In this document: positions 1-7,048 of the stretch, in pieces
Numbering within the stretch: the first letter of the stretch is position 1
Layout of the letters: each line of letters begins with the position of its first letter
Assembly (NCBI GenBank): GCA_900549295.1
Contig: URNG01000021.1
Span: forward strand, 1-33,046
DNA: 33,046 nucleotides
Source of the DNA: an uncultured Rhodocyclaceae bacterium
GTDB lineage: Bacteria > Pseudomonadota > Gammaproteobacteria > Burkholderiales > Rhodocyclaceae
Direction of reading: 5' to 3'
Program-made: the position numbers and the translations under genes
The notes under the pieces: model-generated
What the model was told of the DNA's origin: nothing
Seen by the model: the letters and a program-made list of their open reading frames with translations, nothing else
Databases searched by the model: none

Positions 1-249
1 TTGCCCAACGCCCGTAGAGCTGGGTTCGGCGCCCGGGGGGAGCCGCACCATCGCCAGGCGTTGGGCGGCGCTGACTTGCGGCGCTTCCCGGTGCGGCGGG
101 TTGCCGGCGGGAATCCAGCGGACTTCCTGCAGATCGAGGGCGTCGCAGGTTTCTTCCGCCAGACGCAGATGCGCCAGGTGCACCGGGTTGAAGGTGCCGC
201 CATAGACGCCGATGGCGCGGGGAAGTGCGGCGCGGGGCGATTCAGACAA
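1..249 (-). CDS. nadD: Nicotinate-nucleotide adenylyltransferase, N-terminal part (runs off left edge)
   Basis: NadD adenylylates nicotinate mononucleotide to deamido-NAD in cytoplasmic NAD synthesis. Visible is the N-terminal nucleotidyltransferase signature: IGVYGGTFNPVHLAHL (the GGxFxPxHxxH ATP-binding motif), then VRWIPAGNPPHR and QRLAMVRL, all as in the family. The only in-frame start is a TTG at 249-247, overlapping the end of the upstream membrane-protein gene by 8 bases, with no strong ribosome site. Family similarity stops about residue 68, and the last ~45 bases at the window edge read LPPGAEPSSTGVGQ, which does not look like NadD. I infer poor sequence or a chimeric end rather than a real variant. 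It is the last gene of a minus-strand run starting near 2.94 kb. Confidence 0.85.
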   Translation of the reverse strand, partial: MSESPRAALPRAIGVYGGTFNPVHLAHLRLAEETCDALDLQEVRWIPAGNPPHREAPQVSAAQRLAMVRLPPGAEPSSTGVGQ

Positions 250-1018
250 CTTCGGAAATTCCGAAAATGTCGCGGTAGGCCACGTAGAAACTGGCGAACA
301 GCGTCGGGGCCAGCACGCCGGCGGCGGCAAAGAGGGCCAGGGTGCCCAGGAGCGGTGCCAGGGCGGTGGGCAGCAGGACGCCCAGAAGACCCAGGGCCAT
401 GCCCGGCAGAATGCCGCCGATCAGCACCAGCGCGAGGCTATAGACGAGGAAGGGCCGCCAGTTGATGACGCAGGCCATGAAGCTGAAAAAGAGCGCCTTG
501 CCGACGGCCTGCCGATGCCAGGCAACCAGCACGGGGGCAAACCACCAGGCCATGAGCACGGGCAGCATGCCGGCAGCGATGAAGGCGAGCGGCACCAGCA
601 TGCTGTCTTGTTCGAAGGCTGCGCGTTCGGCCTTGTCGCCGGCCAGCAGAAAACGCAGAAAATCGCCGCCGTCGGCCAGCACCGAGAGGCTCAATGCGGC
701 AAGCGATGCGATGAGATACAAGCCGCCCAGCCACAGCAGCGGCTTGTAGTCGTCACGAAACGCCTCGAACAGGGTGCGCACGGAGATAGGTTTGCCCTGC
801 TCCAGGTGGCGTGCCGACAGCATCAGGCCGACCAGCAGGGCTGGATTGATGAGGCTGGCAACCAGGGTGCCGAGCAGCGGCACGATATTGACGAACAGCA
901 TGACGAACCAGTAACTCATGACCTGGAGGGCAAACAACAGGGGGTTGCGCCGGTAGATGGCGAACCCATGGGTCAGCCATTGCCAGCCGGCGGCGGCAGG
1001 CAGATTTTGCGCACGCAA
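242..1018 (-). CDS. BPSS1780-family integral membrane protein, copy 2
   Basis: Integral membrane protein of 258 residues with about six hydrophobic segments (around residues 28-58, 95-118, 138-158, 175-200, 205-225 and 228-250). The family is common in betaproteobacteria and its function is not known to me. It shares its plan with the gene directly upstream: an amphipathic 'W-x-x-x-G-h-x-h-h-x-x-x-P' start (GWQWLTHGFAIYRRNP), a central WFAPVLV motif followed by a helix, NW, and a closing SFYVAYRDIF matched by SAAVYASYRDIF upstream. The start is TTG at 1018-1016, chosen because GGAG lies 8 bases before it and the upstream gene stops only 3 bases away. Its own 3' end overlaps the nadD start. 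Transcription within the LOG-DUF2782-membrane protein-nadD run is inferred from spacing. Confidence 0.75.
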   Translation of the reverse strand: MRAQNLPAAAGWQWLTHGFAIYRRNPLLFALQVMSYWFVMLFVNIVPLLGTLVASLINPALLVGLMLSARHLEQGKPISVRTLFEAFRDDYKPLLWLGGLYLIASLAALSLSVLADGGDFLRFLLAGDKAERAAFEQDSMLVPLAFIAAGMLPVLMAWWFAPVLVAWHRQAVGKALFFSFMACVINWRPFLVYSLALVLIGGILPGMALGLLGVLLPTALAPLLGTLALFAAAGVLAPTLFASFYVAYRDIFGISEVV

Positions 1019-1021
1019 GAT

Positions 1022-1834
1022 TCAGGCTCCGGGAAAAATGTCGCGGTAGGAGGCGTAAACCGCCGCCGAGGCGATGGGCAGCAACAACAGCATGCCGATG
1101 CCGACCGGCAGCAGGGCAAAAAAAGCGGCAATCACGAGCAGGATGCCGAAGATGATCATCACCAGCCAGTTTTTCGCGCCGGCGGCAAAGCTCGCTTTCA
1201 TCGCTTCCAGCGCCGGCATGTCGTGAAAATACACCAGCGCCGGGGCGAACCAGGTGGCCATGATGACCGGCGTGGAGAGGATGACCACCAAGAGGCCGGT
1301 GAGCAGCATGCTGCCCAGGGCAATGCTCAGGCCGGCGATGCTGCCGACCATGCCGCCGCCGATCAGGCCGCTGCCGGCAAGCAGCATGGCGAACAGGGCG
1401 ATGCCGAAAACGCCGCAGGCAAAAAACACGCCCACCATCACGAGCTGGCCGGCCTGATGGCGGAAACCGGCGAACAAATCGGCGATCTGCGGCTCCTTGC
1501 CTTCGGCGATGCTGCGCGAAATTTGCAGCATCCCCGCGCCGAATACGGGCAACAGCAGATGCAGCGCAATCTGGCCGAACACGGGCGGCAGGGCGATCGC
1601 CATGATGCAGACCAGCAACAGCACGCTGCTGCCCAGCCAGATGCCGGGATGCGCGATGAACATGGTCCAGCCCTGGGTCAGCCAATCGAAACAGGCACCG
1701 GCATCGACTGTCTGGCTGGCTCCTTTGAAGGGCGCAGGCGGCACGGGAAAGCCCGGCGTCTGTGCCGGGCCGGCGCTTTTGCCTGTTTCGTCCAGACGCT
1801 CGAATTCGCCGTCGATGGGGTTTCGTTCGCTCAT
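1022..1834 (-). CDS. BPSS1780-family integral membrane protein, copy 1
   Basis: Protein of 270 residues with a hydrophilic, proline-rich N-terminal ~45 residues followed by about six membrane segments; the first run begins near WLTQGWTMFIAHPGIWLGSSV. It is a tandem paralogue of the next gene: both have a GW/GF-x-h-h-x-x-x-P entry motif, WFAPALVYFHD versus WWFAPVLVAWHR, and an ASYRDIF versus AYRDIF C-terminus. The N-terminal cytoplasmic tail is present only in this copy. ATG at 1834 lies 10 bases after the DUF2782 stop without an obvious Shine-Dalgarno, suggesting translational coupling. Biochemical function is unknown; a glycerophosphoryl-diester-like membrane domain has been suggested for similar folds, but nothing here shows it. 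Confidence 0.75.
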   Translation of the reverse strand: MSERNPIDGEFERLDETGKSAGPAQTPGFPVPPAPFKGASQTVDAGACFDWLTQGWTMFIAHPGIWLGSSVLLLVCIMAIALPPVFGQIALHLLLPVFGAGMLQISRSIAEGKEPQIADLFAGFRHQAGQLVMVGVFFACGVFGIALFAMLLAGSGLIGGGMVGSIAGLSIALGSMLLTGLLVVILSTPVIMATWFAPALVYFHDMPALEAMKASFAAGAKNWLVMIIFGILLVIAAFFALLPVGIGMLLLLPIASAAVYASYRDIFPGA

Positions 1835-1844
1835 GCGCGGCGGT

Positions 1845-2183
1845 TTACCAGCTGTGGATGATCCACATCGGCGGGCGCACCGGGTGCGGATTGGTGTCGC
1901 TTTCCAGCATCACGCCGTCGCCCTGGCGATCCACCAGGTAATAGGGTTTGCCCACGGCGGGCGTGACTTTCACCATGTAGAGCTTGCCGTTTACCCGGTA
2001 TTCCTCGCGCGTTTCCTTTTCGTTCCTGACGATGGTGACCTGCGGCTCCAGCGCTGCGTCGAACGGCTCCATTTCCGGGGGCGGCGGCGGGACGGCGGGC
2101 AGGGGCTGGGCATCGCCCGGCTGCTGGGCCAGGGTCGCGAAAGGCAGGGCAAGCAGGCAGGCAAGGGAGAGAAGGCGGCGCAT
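1845..2183 (-). CDS. DUF2782 domain exported small protein
   Basis: 112-residue protein with an N-terminal signal peptide (MRRLLSLACLLALPFATLAQQ, likely cleaved after residue ~20) and a proline-rich linker PLPAVPPPPPE. A compact domain follows: QVTIVRNEKETREEYRVNGKLYMVKVTPAVGKPYYLVDRQGDG, then a PPMWIIHSW tail. This is the DUF2782 pattern, a periplasmic protein widespread in beta/gammaproteobacteria that is often found near polA. No enzymatic residues are apparent and the role is unknown. The start at 2183 is favoured over a longer frame because AAGGA sits 6-10 bases upstream and the signal peptide begins there. It follows the LOG gene by 29 bases and precedes the membrane-protein pair by 10, so co-transcription is likely. 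Confidence 0.8.
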   Translation of the reverse strand: MRRLLSLACLLALPFATLAQQPGDAQPLPAVPPPPPEMEPFDAALEPQVTIVRNEKETREEYRVNGKLYMVKVTPAVGKPYYLVDRQGDGVMLESDTNPHPVRPPMWIIHSW

Positions 2184-2212
2184 GGTTTTTCCTTGATAGA
2201 CGCGCGATTCTA

Positions 2213-2941
2213 TTACAGGTTGAGCAGTGGGTCGCGCTCGCCCGGGTAGCTGAGGAAGGAGGAACGTTCGTAGTGTTTGAAAATCGCTTCGACGATGGCT
2301 TTGGGTTCGTCGATGAGCTGGATCAGTTCCATGTCCTCCGGGGCGATCATCTTTTCGCGCACCAGCGTATCGCGGAACCAGTCGATCAGGCCGCGCCAGA
2401 AGTCGGAACACACCAGGATGATCGGAATGCGGCTGGTCTTGCCGGTCTGGATGAGGGTGAGCGCTTCCATCAGTTCGTCCAGCGTGCCGAAGCCGCCGGG
2501 CATCACCACGTAGGCGCTGGCGAAGCGCACGAACATGTACTTGCGCGCGAAGAAGTGGCGGAAAGTCTGCGAAATGTCCTGATAGGGATTGCTTTGCTGC
2601 TCGTGCGGCAACTGGATGTTGAGGCCGATCGACGGCGACTTGCCGTGAAACGCGCCCTTGTTCGCCGCTTCCATGATGCCGGGGCCGCCGCCGGAAATCA
2701 CCGCGAAGCCGGAATCCGACAGCAGGCGGGCGATGTTTTCCGTCAATTCGTAGTAAGGCGCGCCGGGGGCGATGCGCGCCGAACCGAAGATGCTCACCGC
2801 CGGTTTGATCGCCGCCAGCCGGTCGGTCGCCTCGACGAACTCTGACATAATGCCGAGAATCCGCCAGGATTCGCGCGCCCTTGCGCTCTTGCGCAGCGCC
2901 TCGACCTCGGCGCCCATTACCAGCTTTTCACATTCGGTCAT
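2213..2941 (-). CDS. LOG-family (TIGR00730) Rossmann-fold protein
   Basis: Lysine-decarboxylase-like / LOG family protein of 242 residues. Known members hydrolyse nucleoside 5'-monophosphates, for instance cytokinin riboside 5'-monophosphate, releasing the base and ribose 5-phosphate. Diagnostic motifs are visible: AVSIFGSAR at the first strand, SGGGPGIMEAANKGA, and the catalytic PGGFGTLDE with downstream QTGK. The N-terminal extension ESWRILGIMSEFVEATDRL is typical of the betaproteobacterial long form, so an internal ATG at 2848 is unlikely. Of the two adjacent ATGs, 2941 is 7 bases from AAGAAAGG, whereas 2947 is too close. The gene is head-to-head with polA, and the two start regions practically touch. 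Substrate is not predictable from sequence. Confidence 0.85.
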   Translation of the reverse strand: MTECEKLVMGAEVEALRKSARARESWRILGIMSEFVEATDRLAAIKPAVSIFGSARIAPGAPYYELTENIARLLSDSGFAVISGGGPGIMEAANKGAFHGKSPSIGLNIQLPHEQQSNPYQDISQTFRHFFARKYMFVRFASAYVVMPGGFGTLDELMEALTLIQTGKTSRIPIILVCSDFWRGLIDWFRDTLVREKMIAPEDMELIQLIDEPKAIVEAIFKHYERSSFLSYPGERDPLLNL

Positions 2942-2945
2942 GCCC

Positions 2946-5657
2946 ATGCCTTTCTTGTTATTGGTGGACGGTTCGTCCTATCTCTACCGCGCCTATCATG
3001 CGCTTCCCGATCTGCGCAGCCCGAGCGGCGAGCCGACCGGGGCCATCTACGGCGTTCTCGGGATGCTACGTCGTCTGCAGACGGACTACAAGGCGGACTA
3101 CAAGGCCGTCGTGTTCGATGCCAAGGGCAAAACCTTCCGCGACGACTGGTTTCCGGCCTACAAGGCGCACCGCCCGCCGATGCCGGACGACCTGCGCGCC
3201 CAGATCGAACCCATCCACGCCGCCATTGCCGCCGCTGGCTGGCCGGTGCTGACCGTCGACGGCGTCGAGGCCGATGACGTCATCGGCACGCTCGCCCGCC
3301 AGGCGGAAGCCGCCGGTATGGACACCCTGATTTCCACCGGCGACAAGGATCTGATGCAACTGGTCGGGCCGCAGGTGCGCTGGTACAACACCATGAGCGA
3401 GGAACTGCTCGATGCGGCGGGGGTGGAAGCCAAATTCGGCGTGCCGCCGGAAAAGATCGTCGATTATCTGGCCCTGGTCGGCGACAGCGTCGACGGCGTG
3501 CCGGGCGTCAACAAATGCGGCCCGAAAACCGCCGTCAAATGGCTCGCCGAATACGGCACGCTGGAAAACCTGATGGCGCACGCCGCCGACATCAAGGGCG
3601 TGGTCGGGCAGAACCTGCGCGAGCATCTGGATTTCCTGCCGCTCGGCAAGAAGCTGGTGACGGTGGTGTGCGATCTGCCCGATCTGCCCGCGCCGCACCA
3701 ACTCACGCCGAGCGCGCCGGATGCCGAAACGCTGCGCGAACTGTACAGCCGCTACAACCTGCGCTCCTGGCTGCGCGAGCTGGACGGCACGGCCACGGCG
3801 GAGGCCGCGCCGCCGGAGGCTCCCGCTCCCGCGCCGGCCAGCGTCAACTACGAAACCGTGCTCGACTGGCCCGCTTTCGAGCGCTGGCTGGCAAAGATCG
3901 AGCGCGCCGAACTGACCGCGCTGGATACCGAAACGACCGATCTCGACCCGTTCGCGGCGCGTCTGGTGGGCCTGTCGCTGGCTGTGACGGCGGGCGAAGC
4001 GGCCTACGTCCCGCTGGCGCACGACGCGCCCGGCGCGCCGGAGCAACTGCCGCTGGCCGAGGTGCTGGCAAGGCTGCGGCCCTGGCTGGAGGGCGCGCAA
4101 TACAAGAAGGTGCTGCAAAACGCCAAGTATGACCAGCACGTTCTCGCCAACCACGGCATCGCGCTGGCCGGCATCGCCGGCGACACCATGTTGCAGAGCT
4201 ACGTGCTGGAAGCCGGCCAGTGGAACGGTGCGGCGCATGGCTTCGACGCTTTGAGCCAGCGCCATCTGGGGCTGACGCCGATCAGCTACGAAAGCCTGTG
4301 CGGCAAGGGCGCCAAGGCCATCGGTTTTGCCCAGGTGGCGCTCGAACAGGCCACGCCCTACGCGGCGGAAGACGCCGATTTTACCCTGCGCCTGCACCAG
4401 GTCTTACAGCCCAGACTGGCGGTGGAACCCGCCTTGCAGGCGGTGTACGCCGACATCGAACTGCCGGTGCGACAGGTGATCTGGCAGATGGAGCGCAACG
4501 GCATTCTGGTCGATGCCGACAAGCTGGCCCGGCAAAGCCATGAACTGGGACAGAAAATCCTCGAACTCGAACAGCGCGCCTTTGAACTCGCCGGCCAGCC
4601 CTTCAATCTCGCTTCGCCCAAGCAGCTCGGGGAAATCCTGTTCGGCAAGCTGGGCCTGCCGGTCAAGAAGAAAACCGCCGGCGGCGCGCCCTCCACCGAT
4701 GAAGAAGTGCTGTCCGAACTGGCGCTCGACTACCCGCTGCCGAAAGTGCTGCTCGAACACCGCAGTCTGGCCAAGCTGAAAAACACCTATACCGACAAGC
4801 TGCCGCGCATGGTGAACCCGCAAACCGGGCGCGTGCATACGAATTTCTCGCAGGCTTCGGTGGTGACGGGCCGGCTGGCGTCCAGCGATCCCAATTTGCA
4901 GAACATCCCGGTACGCACCGAGGAAGGGCGCCGGATACGCACTGCCTTCGTCGCACCGGCCGGCAGCCACATCGTTTCCGCCGACTACTCGCAGGTGGAA
5001 CTGCGCATCATGGCGCATCTGTCGGGCGACGCCCGCCTGCTGGAAGCCTTTGCCCACGGCGAGGACGTGCACCGCGCCACGGCGGCGGAAATCTTCGGCA
5101 TCACGCCGCTGGAAGTCGGCCCGGAGCAGCGCCGCGTTGCCAAGAGCATCAACTTCGGCCTGATCTACGGCATGAGCGCCTTCGGTCTGGCCCGCCAGCT
5201 CGGGCTGGAAAGAAGCGCCGCGCAGACCTACATCGACCGCTATTTCGCCCGCTACCCCGGCGTCGCCCGCTACATGGAAGAAGCCCGCGCCAGCGTGCGC
5301 GAAAAAGGCTACGTCGAAACCGTCTGCGGCCGCCGCCTGTGGCTGCCGGAAATTCGCTCCAGCCAGGCCATGCGCCGCCAGGGCGCGGAACGCGCCGCCA
5401 TCAACGCGCCGATGCAGGGCACCGCCGCCGATCTCATCAAACGCGCCATGATCGCCGTGCAGCGCTGGCTGGACGCAGAAAATCTGAATACCCGTCTGGT
5501 GCTGCAAGTGCACGATGAACTGGTGCTGGAAGTGCCGGACGCCGAACTCCCCGACATCCGCGCCCACCTGCCGCGCCTGATGACGCAGGTGGCAGCGCTC
5601 AAAGCGCCGCTGGTGGTGGAACTCGGCGTGGGCGGGGATTGGGAAGCGGCGCATTGA
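2946..5657 (+). CDS. polA: DNA polymerase I
   Basis: Repair and Okazaki-fragment-processing polymerase, 903 residues and full length. The N-terminal 5'-3' exonuclease spans about residues 1-290 (LLLVDGSSYLYRAYHA start, STGDKDLMQLV, GDSVDGVPGV helix-hairpin-helix). The 3'-5' proofreading domain, residues 310-500, is intact: D327 and E329 in LDTETTD, then AKYDQHVL and YAAEDADF. The polymerase domain has motif A SADYSQVELR (D680), motif B RRVAKSINFGLIYG and motif C LQVHDELV (D857). ATG 2946 matches the usual family start, though ATG 2940 is in frame 2 codons upstream; neither has a strong Shine-Dalgarno. The start is head-to-head with the LOG gene. A short GC hairpin with a T-tract follows the stop. 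Confidence 0.98.
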   Translation: MPFLLLVDGSSYLYRAYHALPDLRSPSGEPTGAIYGVLGMLRRLQTDYKADYKAVVFDAKGKTFRDDWFPAYKAHRPPMPDDLRAQIEPIHAAIAAAGWPVLTVDGVEADDVIGTLARQAEAAGMDTLISTGDKDLMQLVGPQVRWYNTMSEELLDAAGVEAKFGVPPEKIVDYLALVGDSVDGVPGVNKCGPKTAVKWLAEYGTLENLMAHAADIKGVVGQNLREHLDFLPLGKKLVTVVCDLPDLPAPHQLTPSAPDAETLRELYSRYNLRSWLRELDGTATAEAAPPEAPAPAPASVNYETVLDWPAFERWLAKIERAELTALDTETTDLDPFAARLVGLSLAVTAGEAAYVPLAHDAPGAPEQLPLAEVLARLRPWLEGAQYKKVLQNAKYDQHVLANHGIALAGIAGDTMLQSYVLEAGQWNGAAHGFDALSQRHLGLTPISYESLCGKGAKAIGFAQVALEQATPYAAEDADFTLRLHQVLQPRLAVEPALQAVYADIELPVRQVIWQMERNGILVDADKLARQSHELGQKILELEQRAFELAGQPFNLASPKQLGEILFGKLGLPVKKKTAGGAPSTDEEVLSELALDYPLPKVLLEHRSLAKLKNTYTDKLPRMVNPQTGRVHTNFSQASVVTGRLASSDPNLQNIPVRTEEGRRIRTAFVAPAGSHIVSADYSQVELRIMAHLSGDARLLEAFAHGEDVHRATAAEIFGITPLEVGPEQRRVAKSINFGLIYGMSAFGLARQLGLERSAAQTYIDRYFARYPGVARYMEEARASVREKGYVETVCGRRLWLPEIRSSQAMRRQGAERAAINAPMQGTAADLIKRAMIAVQRWLDAENLNTRLVLQVHDELVLEVPDAELPDIRAHLPRLMTQVAALKAPLVVELGVGGDWEAAH

Positions 5658-5666
5658 GTCTGCGCA

Positions 5667-5689
5667 GGGCGTGATTAGTCGCCCGTTTT
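5667..5689 (+). terminator. Probable polA terminator
   Basis: GGGCG (5667-5671) pairs with CGCCC (5680-5684) across an 8-base loop and is followed by GTTTTA. The stem is only 5 bp, so strength is uncertain. It lies 10 bases after the polA stop and before the convergent cobC. Confidence 0.45.
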
Positions 5690-5690
5690 A

Positions 5691-5762
5691 GGGCAGCCCT
5701 GAAAAATCAAGTGCTCCGACAGGCACAGCCCGAACGGGGTTGATTTATTCAGAACTTCCCTC
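5691..5762 (-). repeat. Dispersed repeat, half copy overlapping the end of cobC
   Basis: Read on the minus strand from 5762, this ~72-base stretch begins AGGGAAGTTCTGAATAAATC, continues with CCGTTCGGGCTGTGCCTG and TCGGAGCACTTGATT, and ends near TGCCC. It aligns almost base for base (roughly four positions in five) with 17480-17550 on the plus strand. Only the left half of the 136-bp element at 17480-17615 is represented here. Its first 18 bases encode the last codons and the TAA stop of cobC, so the repeat forms the end of that gene. Confidence 0.75.
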
Positions 5763-6299
5763 AGCGCGGGAAATAGTGATCCGCAGCAGACTGCCATAAA
5801 CCACCGCCGGTCGGCGCAAGCCTGCGGCGAGCGGCAGTTGCTCGGCGCGGCTTTGCAGCACGCGGATGACCCCGGCGTGGGTGACGAGAATGTGCTCGCC
5901 GGGCGGCAGTTCGGCGACGAAGGCGTCCACGCGGGCGGCGAGGCGGGCGGGAGATTCGCCGTCAGGCGGCGCGTAGTTGAGCAGATCGGCGGCCCAGGCG
6001 TCGAGTTCGGGGCGGGGAACGTCGTCCCAGGCTCGCCCTTCCCAGCCGCCGAAGTCGATTTCCTGCAAGCGGGAATCCTGCCGGGGCTGAGGGTGCAGCT
6101 GTTCTGCCAGGTGGCGGCAGCGTTGCAGCGGGCTGGTCCAGACGGGCGCACTGCCGGGTAATTTTTCACGCAGGGCGGCGGCAATGGGCGTGGGGTCTTC
6201 GGCGGCGACGTCGAGCCGGCCATAGCACACGCCGGGCGCGATCAGCGGGCGTGGGTGGCGGATGAGATAGAGCGTCAGCGGCGGGGTCACAGCGGCCAT
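5745..6299 (-). CDS. cobC: Alpha-ribazole phosphatase / histidine phosphatase family
   Basis: Histidine-phosphatase fold protein of 184 residues that would remove the 5'-phosphate from alpha-ribazole phosphate (or adenosylcobalamin phosphate) late in B12 synthesis. Visible are the catalytic LYLIRHPRP (RHP instead of RHG), GVCYGRLD, TSPLQRCRHLA, EIDFGGWEGRAWDD and VTHAGVIRVLQ with the second catalytic His. The family and its place after cobT and cobS support CobC rather than a generic phosphoglycerate mutase. ATG 6299 overlaps the end of cobS by 13 bases; an in-frame GTG at 6290 giving a GTGA overlap is an equally good alternative. The C-terminal residues EGSSE and the TAA stop come from a dispersed repeat, implying the original 3' end was replaced or trimmed. 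Confidence 0.88.
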   Translation of the reverse strand: MAAVTPPLTLYLIRHPRPLIAPGVCYGRLDVAAEDPTPIAAALREKLPGSAPVWTSPLQRCRHLAEQLHPQPRQDSRLQEIDFGGWEGRAWDDVPRPELDAWAADLLNYAPPDGESPARLAARVDAFVAELPPGEHILVTHAGVIRVLQSRAEQLPLAAGLRRPAVVYGSLLRITISRAEGSSE

Positions 6300-7048
6300 T
6301 GCGCCAGCAGGCCCAGATAAAAGGCGATTTCGGCGACTTGCTGCGTCGCGCCCAGGCAGTCGCCAGTGTAGCCGCCCAGCCAGCGCCGGAATTTGCGGGC
6401 GAGCCAGAAGGTTGCCAGTATCGCCAGCGCCAGTCCGCTCAAGGCTTGCTGCCAGGGCAGCAACGCGAGCGGCAAGAGGCCGCAGCCAAGCGCGAACAGG
6501 AGCGCGCCGGGCGAGAGGCGGGTGGCCAGCGGCTTGGCTTTGGTCAGCGCGTCTTCGCGCACGTAATCCAGTGCGGCCAGCAGGCTGACCGAGCAGGCGC
6601 GCGAGAACCCGTGTCCGGCAATGAGAATGGCCGGCAGCAAGGCCGGGGTCTGAGCGGTGAGCAGCGCGAACTTGCCGCTCAGGGCCAGCCACAGGGCAAT
6701 CGCGCCGTAGTTGCCGATGCGCGAATCCTTCATGATCTCCAGGATGCGCTGTTTCTCCCAGCCGCCGCCCAGGCCATCCACGGTGTCGGACAGGCCGTCT
6801 TCGTGGAAAGCGCCGGTGAGGTAGATGCTGGCGGCCATCGAGAGCAGCAGGGCAATCGCCGGCGGCCAGAGTTGCGCGGCCAGCACATAGGCCAGCGCCG
6901 CCAGCGCGCCGATCAGCGCGCCGACAGCGGGAAACCAGCGGGCGGCGGCATTCAGCCCGGCGCTCGAATGCCCGACCCAGGCCGGCACCGGCAAACGGGT
7001 GAAGAAGCGCAGCGCAGCAAAAAAATGCTCAAGCTCACGGCGGATCAC
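6287..7048 (-). CDS. cobS: Adenosylcobinamide-GDP ribazoletransferase (cobalamin synthase)
   Basis: Integral membrane enzyme joining adenosylcobinamide-GDP and alpha-ribazole(-phosphate) to give adenosylcobalamin(-phosphate). The 253-residue protein is the usual length with about six to seven membrane segments. Recognisable motifs are FFTRLPVPAW near the start, ARWFPAVGALIG, and GAFHEDGLSDTVDGLGGG followed by KDSRIGNYGAIAL, the conserved acidic DGLxD active-site region. The start is GTG at 7048, overlapping the cobT TGA as GTGA, so translational coupling is expected. It sits in the order cobT-cobS-cobC on the minus strand behind the B12 riboswitch. Confidence 0.95.
   Translation of the reverse strand: MIRRELEHFFAALRFFTRLPVPAWVGHSSAGLNAAARWFPAVGALIGALAALAYVLAAQLWPPAIALLLSMAASIYLTGAFHEDGLSDTVDGLGGGWEKQRILEIMKDSRIGNYGAIALWLALSGKFALLTAQTPALLPAILIAGHGFSRACSVSLLAALDYVREDALTKAKPLATRLSPGALLFALGCGLLPLALLPWQQALSGLALAILATFWLARKFRRWLGGYTGDCLGATQQVAEIAFYLGLLAQWPL

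Noticed and set aside
212..1861. 549-codon plus-strand frame opposite the membrane proteins and nadD
   Set aside because: Composition is Gln/His/Gly/Arg-rich as expected for antisense of membrane genes; it has no homology pattern, and the minus-strand genes have clear motifs.
3066..4397. 443-codon minus-strand frame within polA
   Set aside because: Shadow of polA, which has complete exonuclease and polymerase motifs.
5745..6692. Longer form of cobC starting inside cobS
   Set aside because: The N-terminal ~130 residues would be antisense-like Arg/Ala-rich sequence in a cobS alternate frame; homology begins at the ATG 6299/GTG 6290 region.
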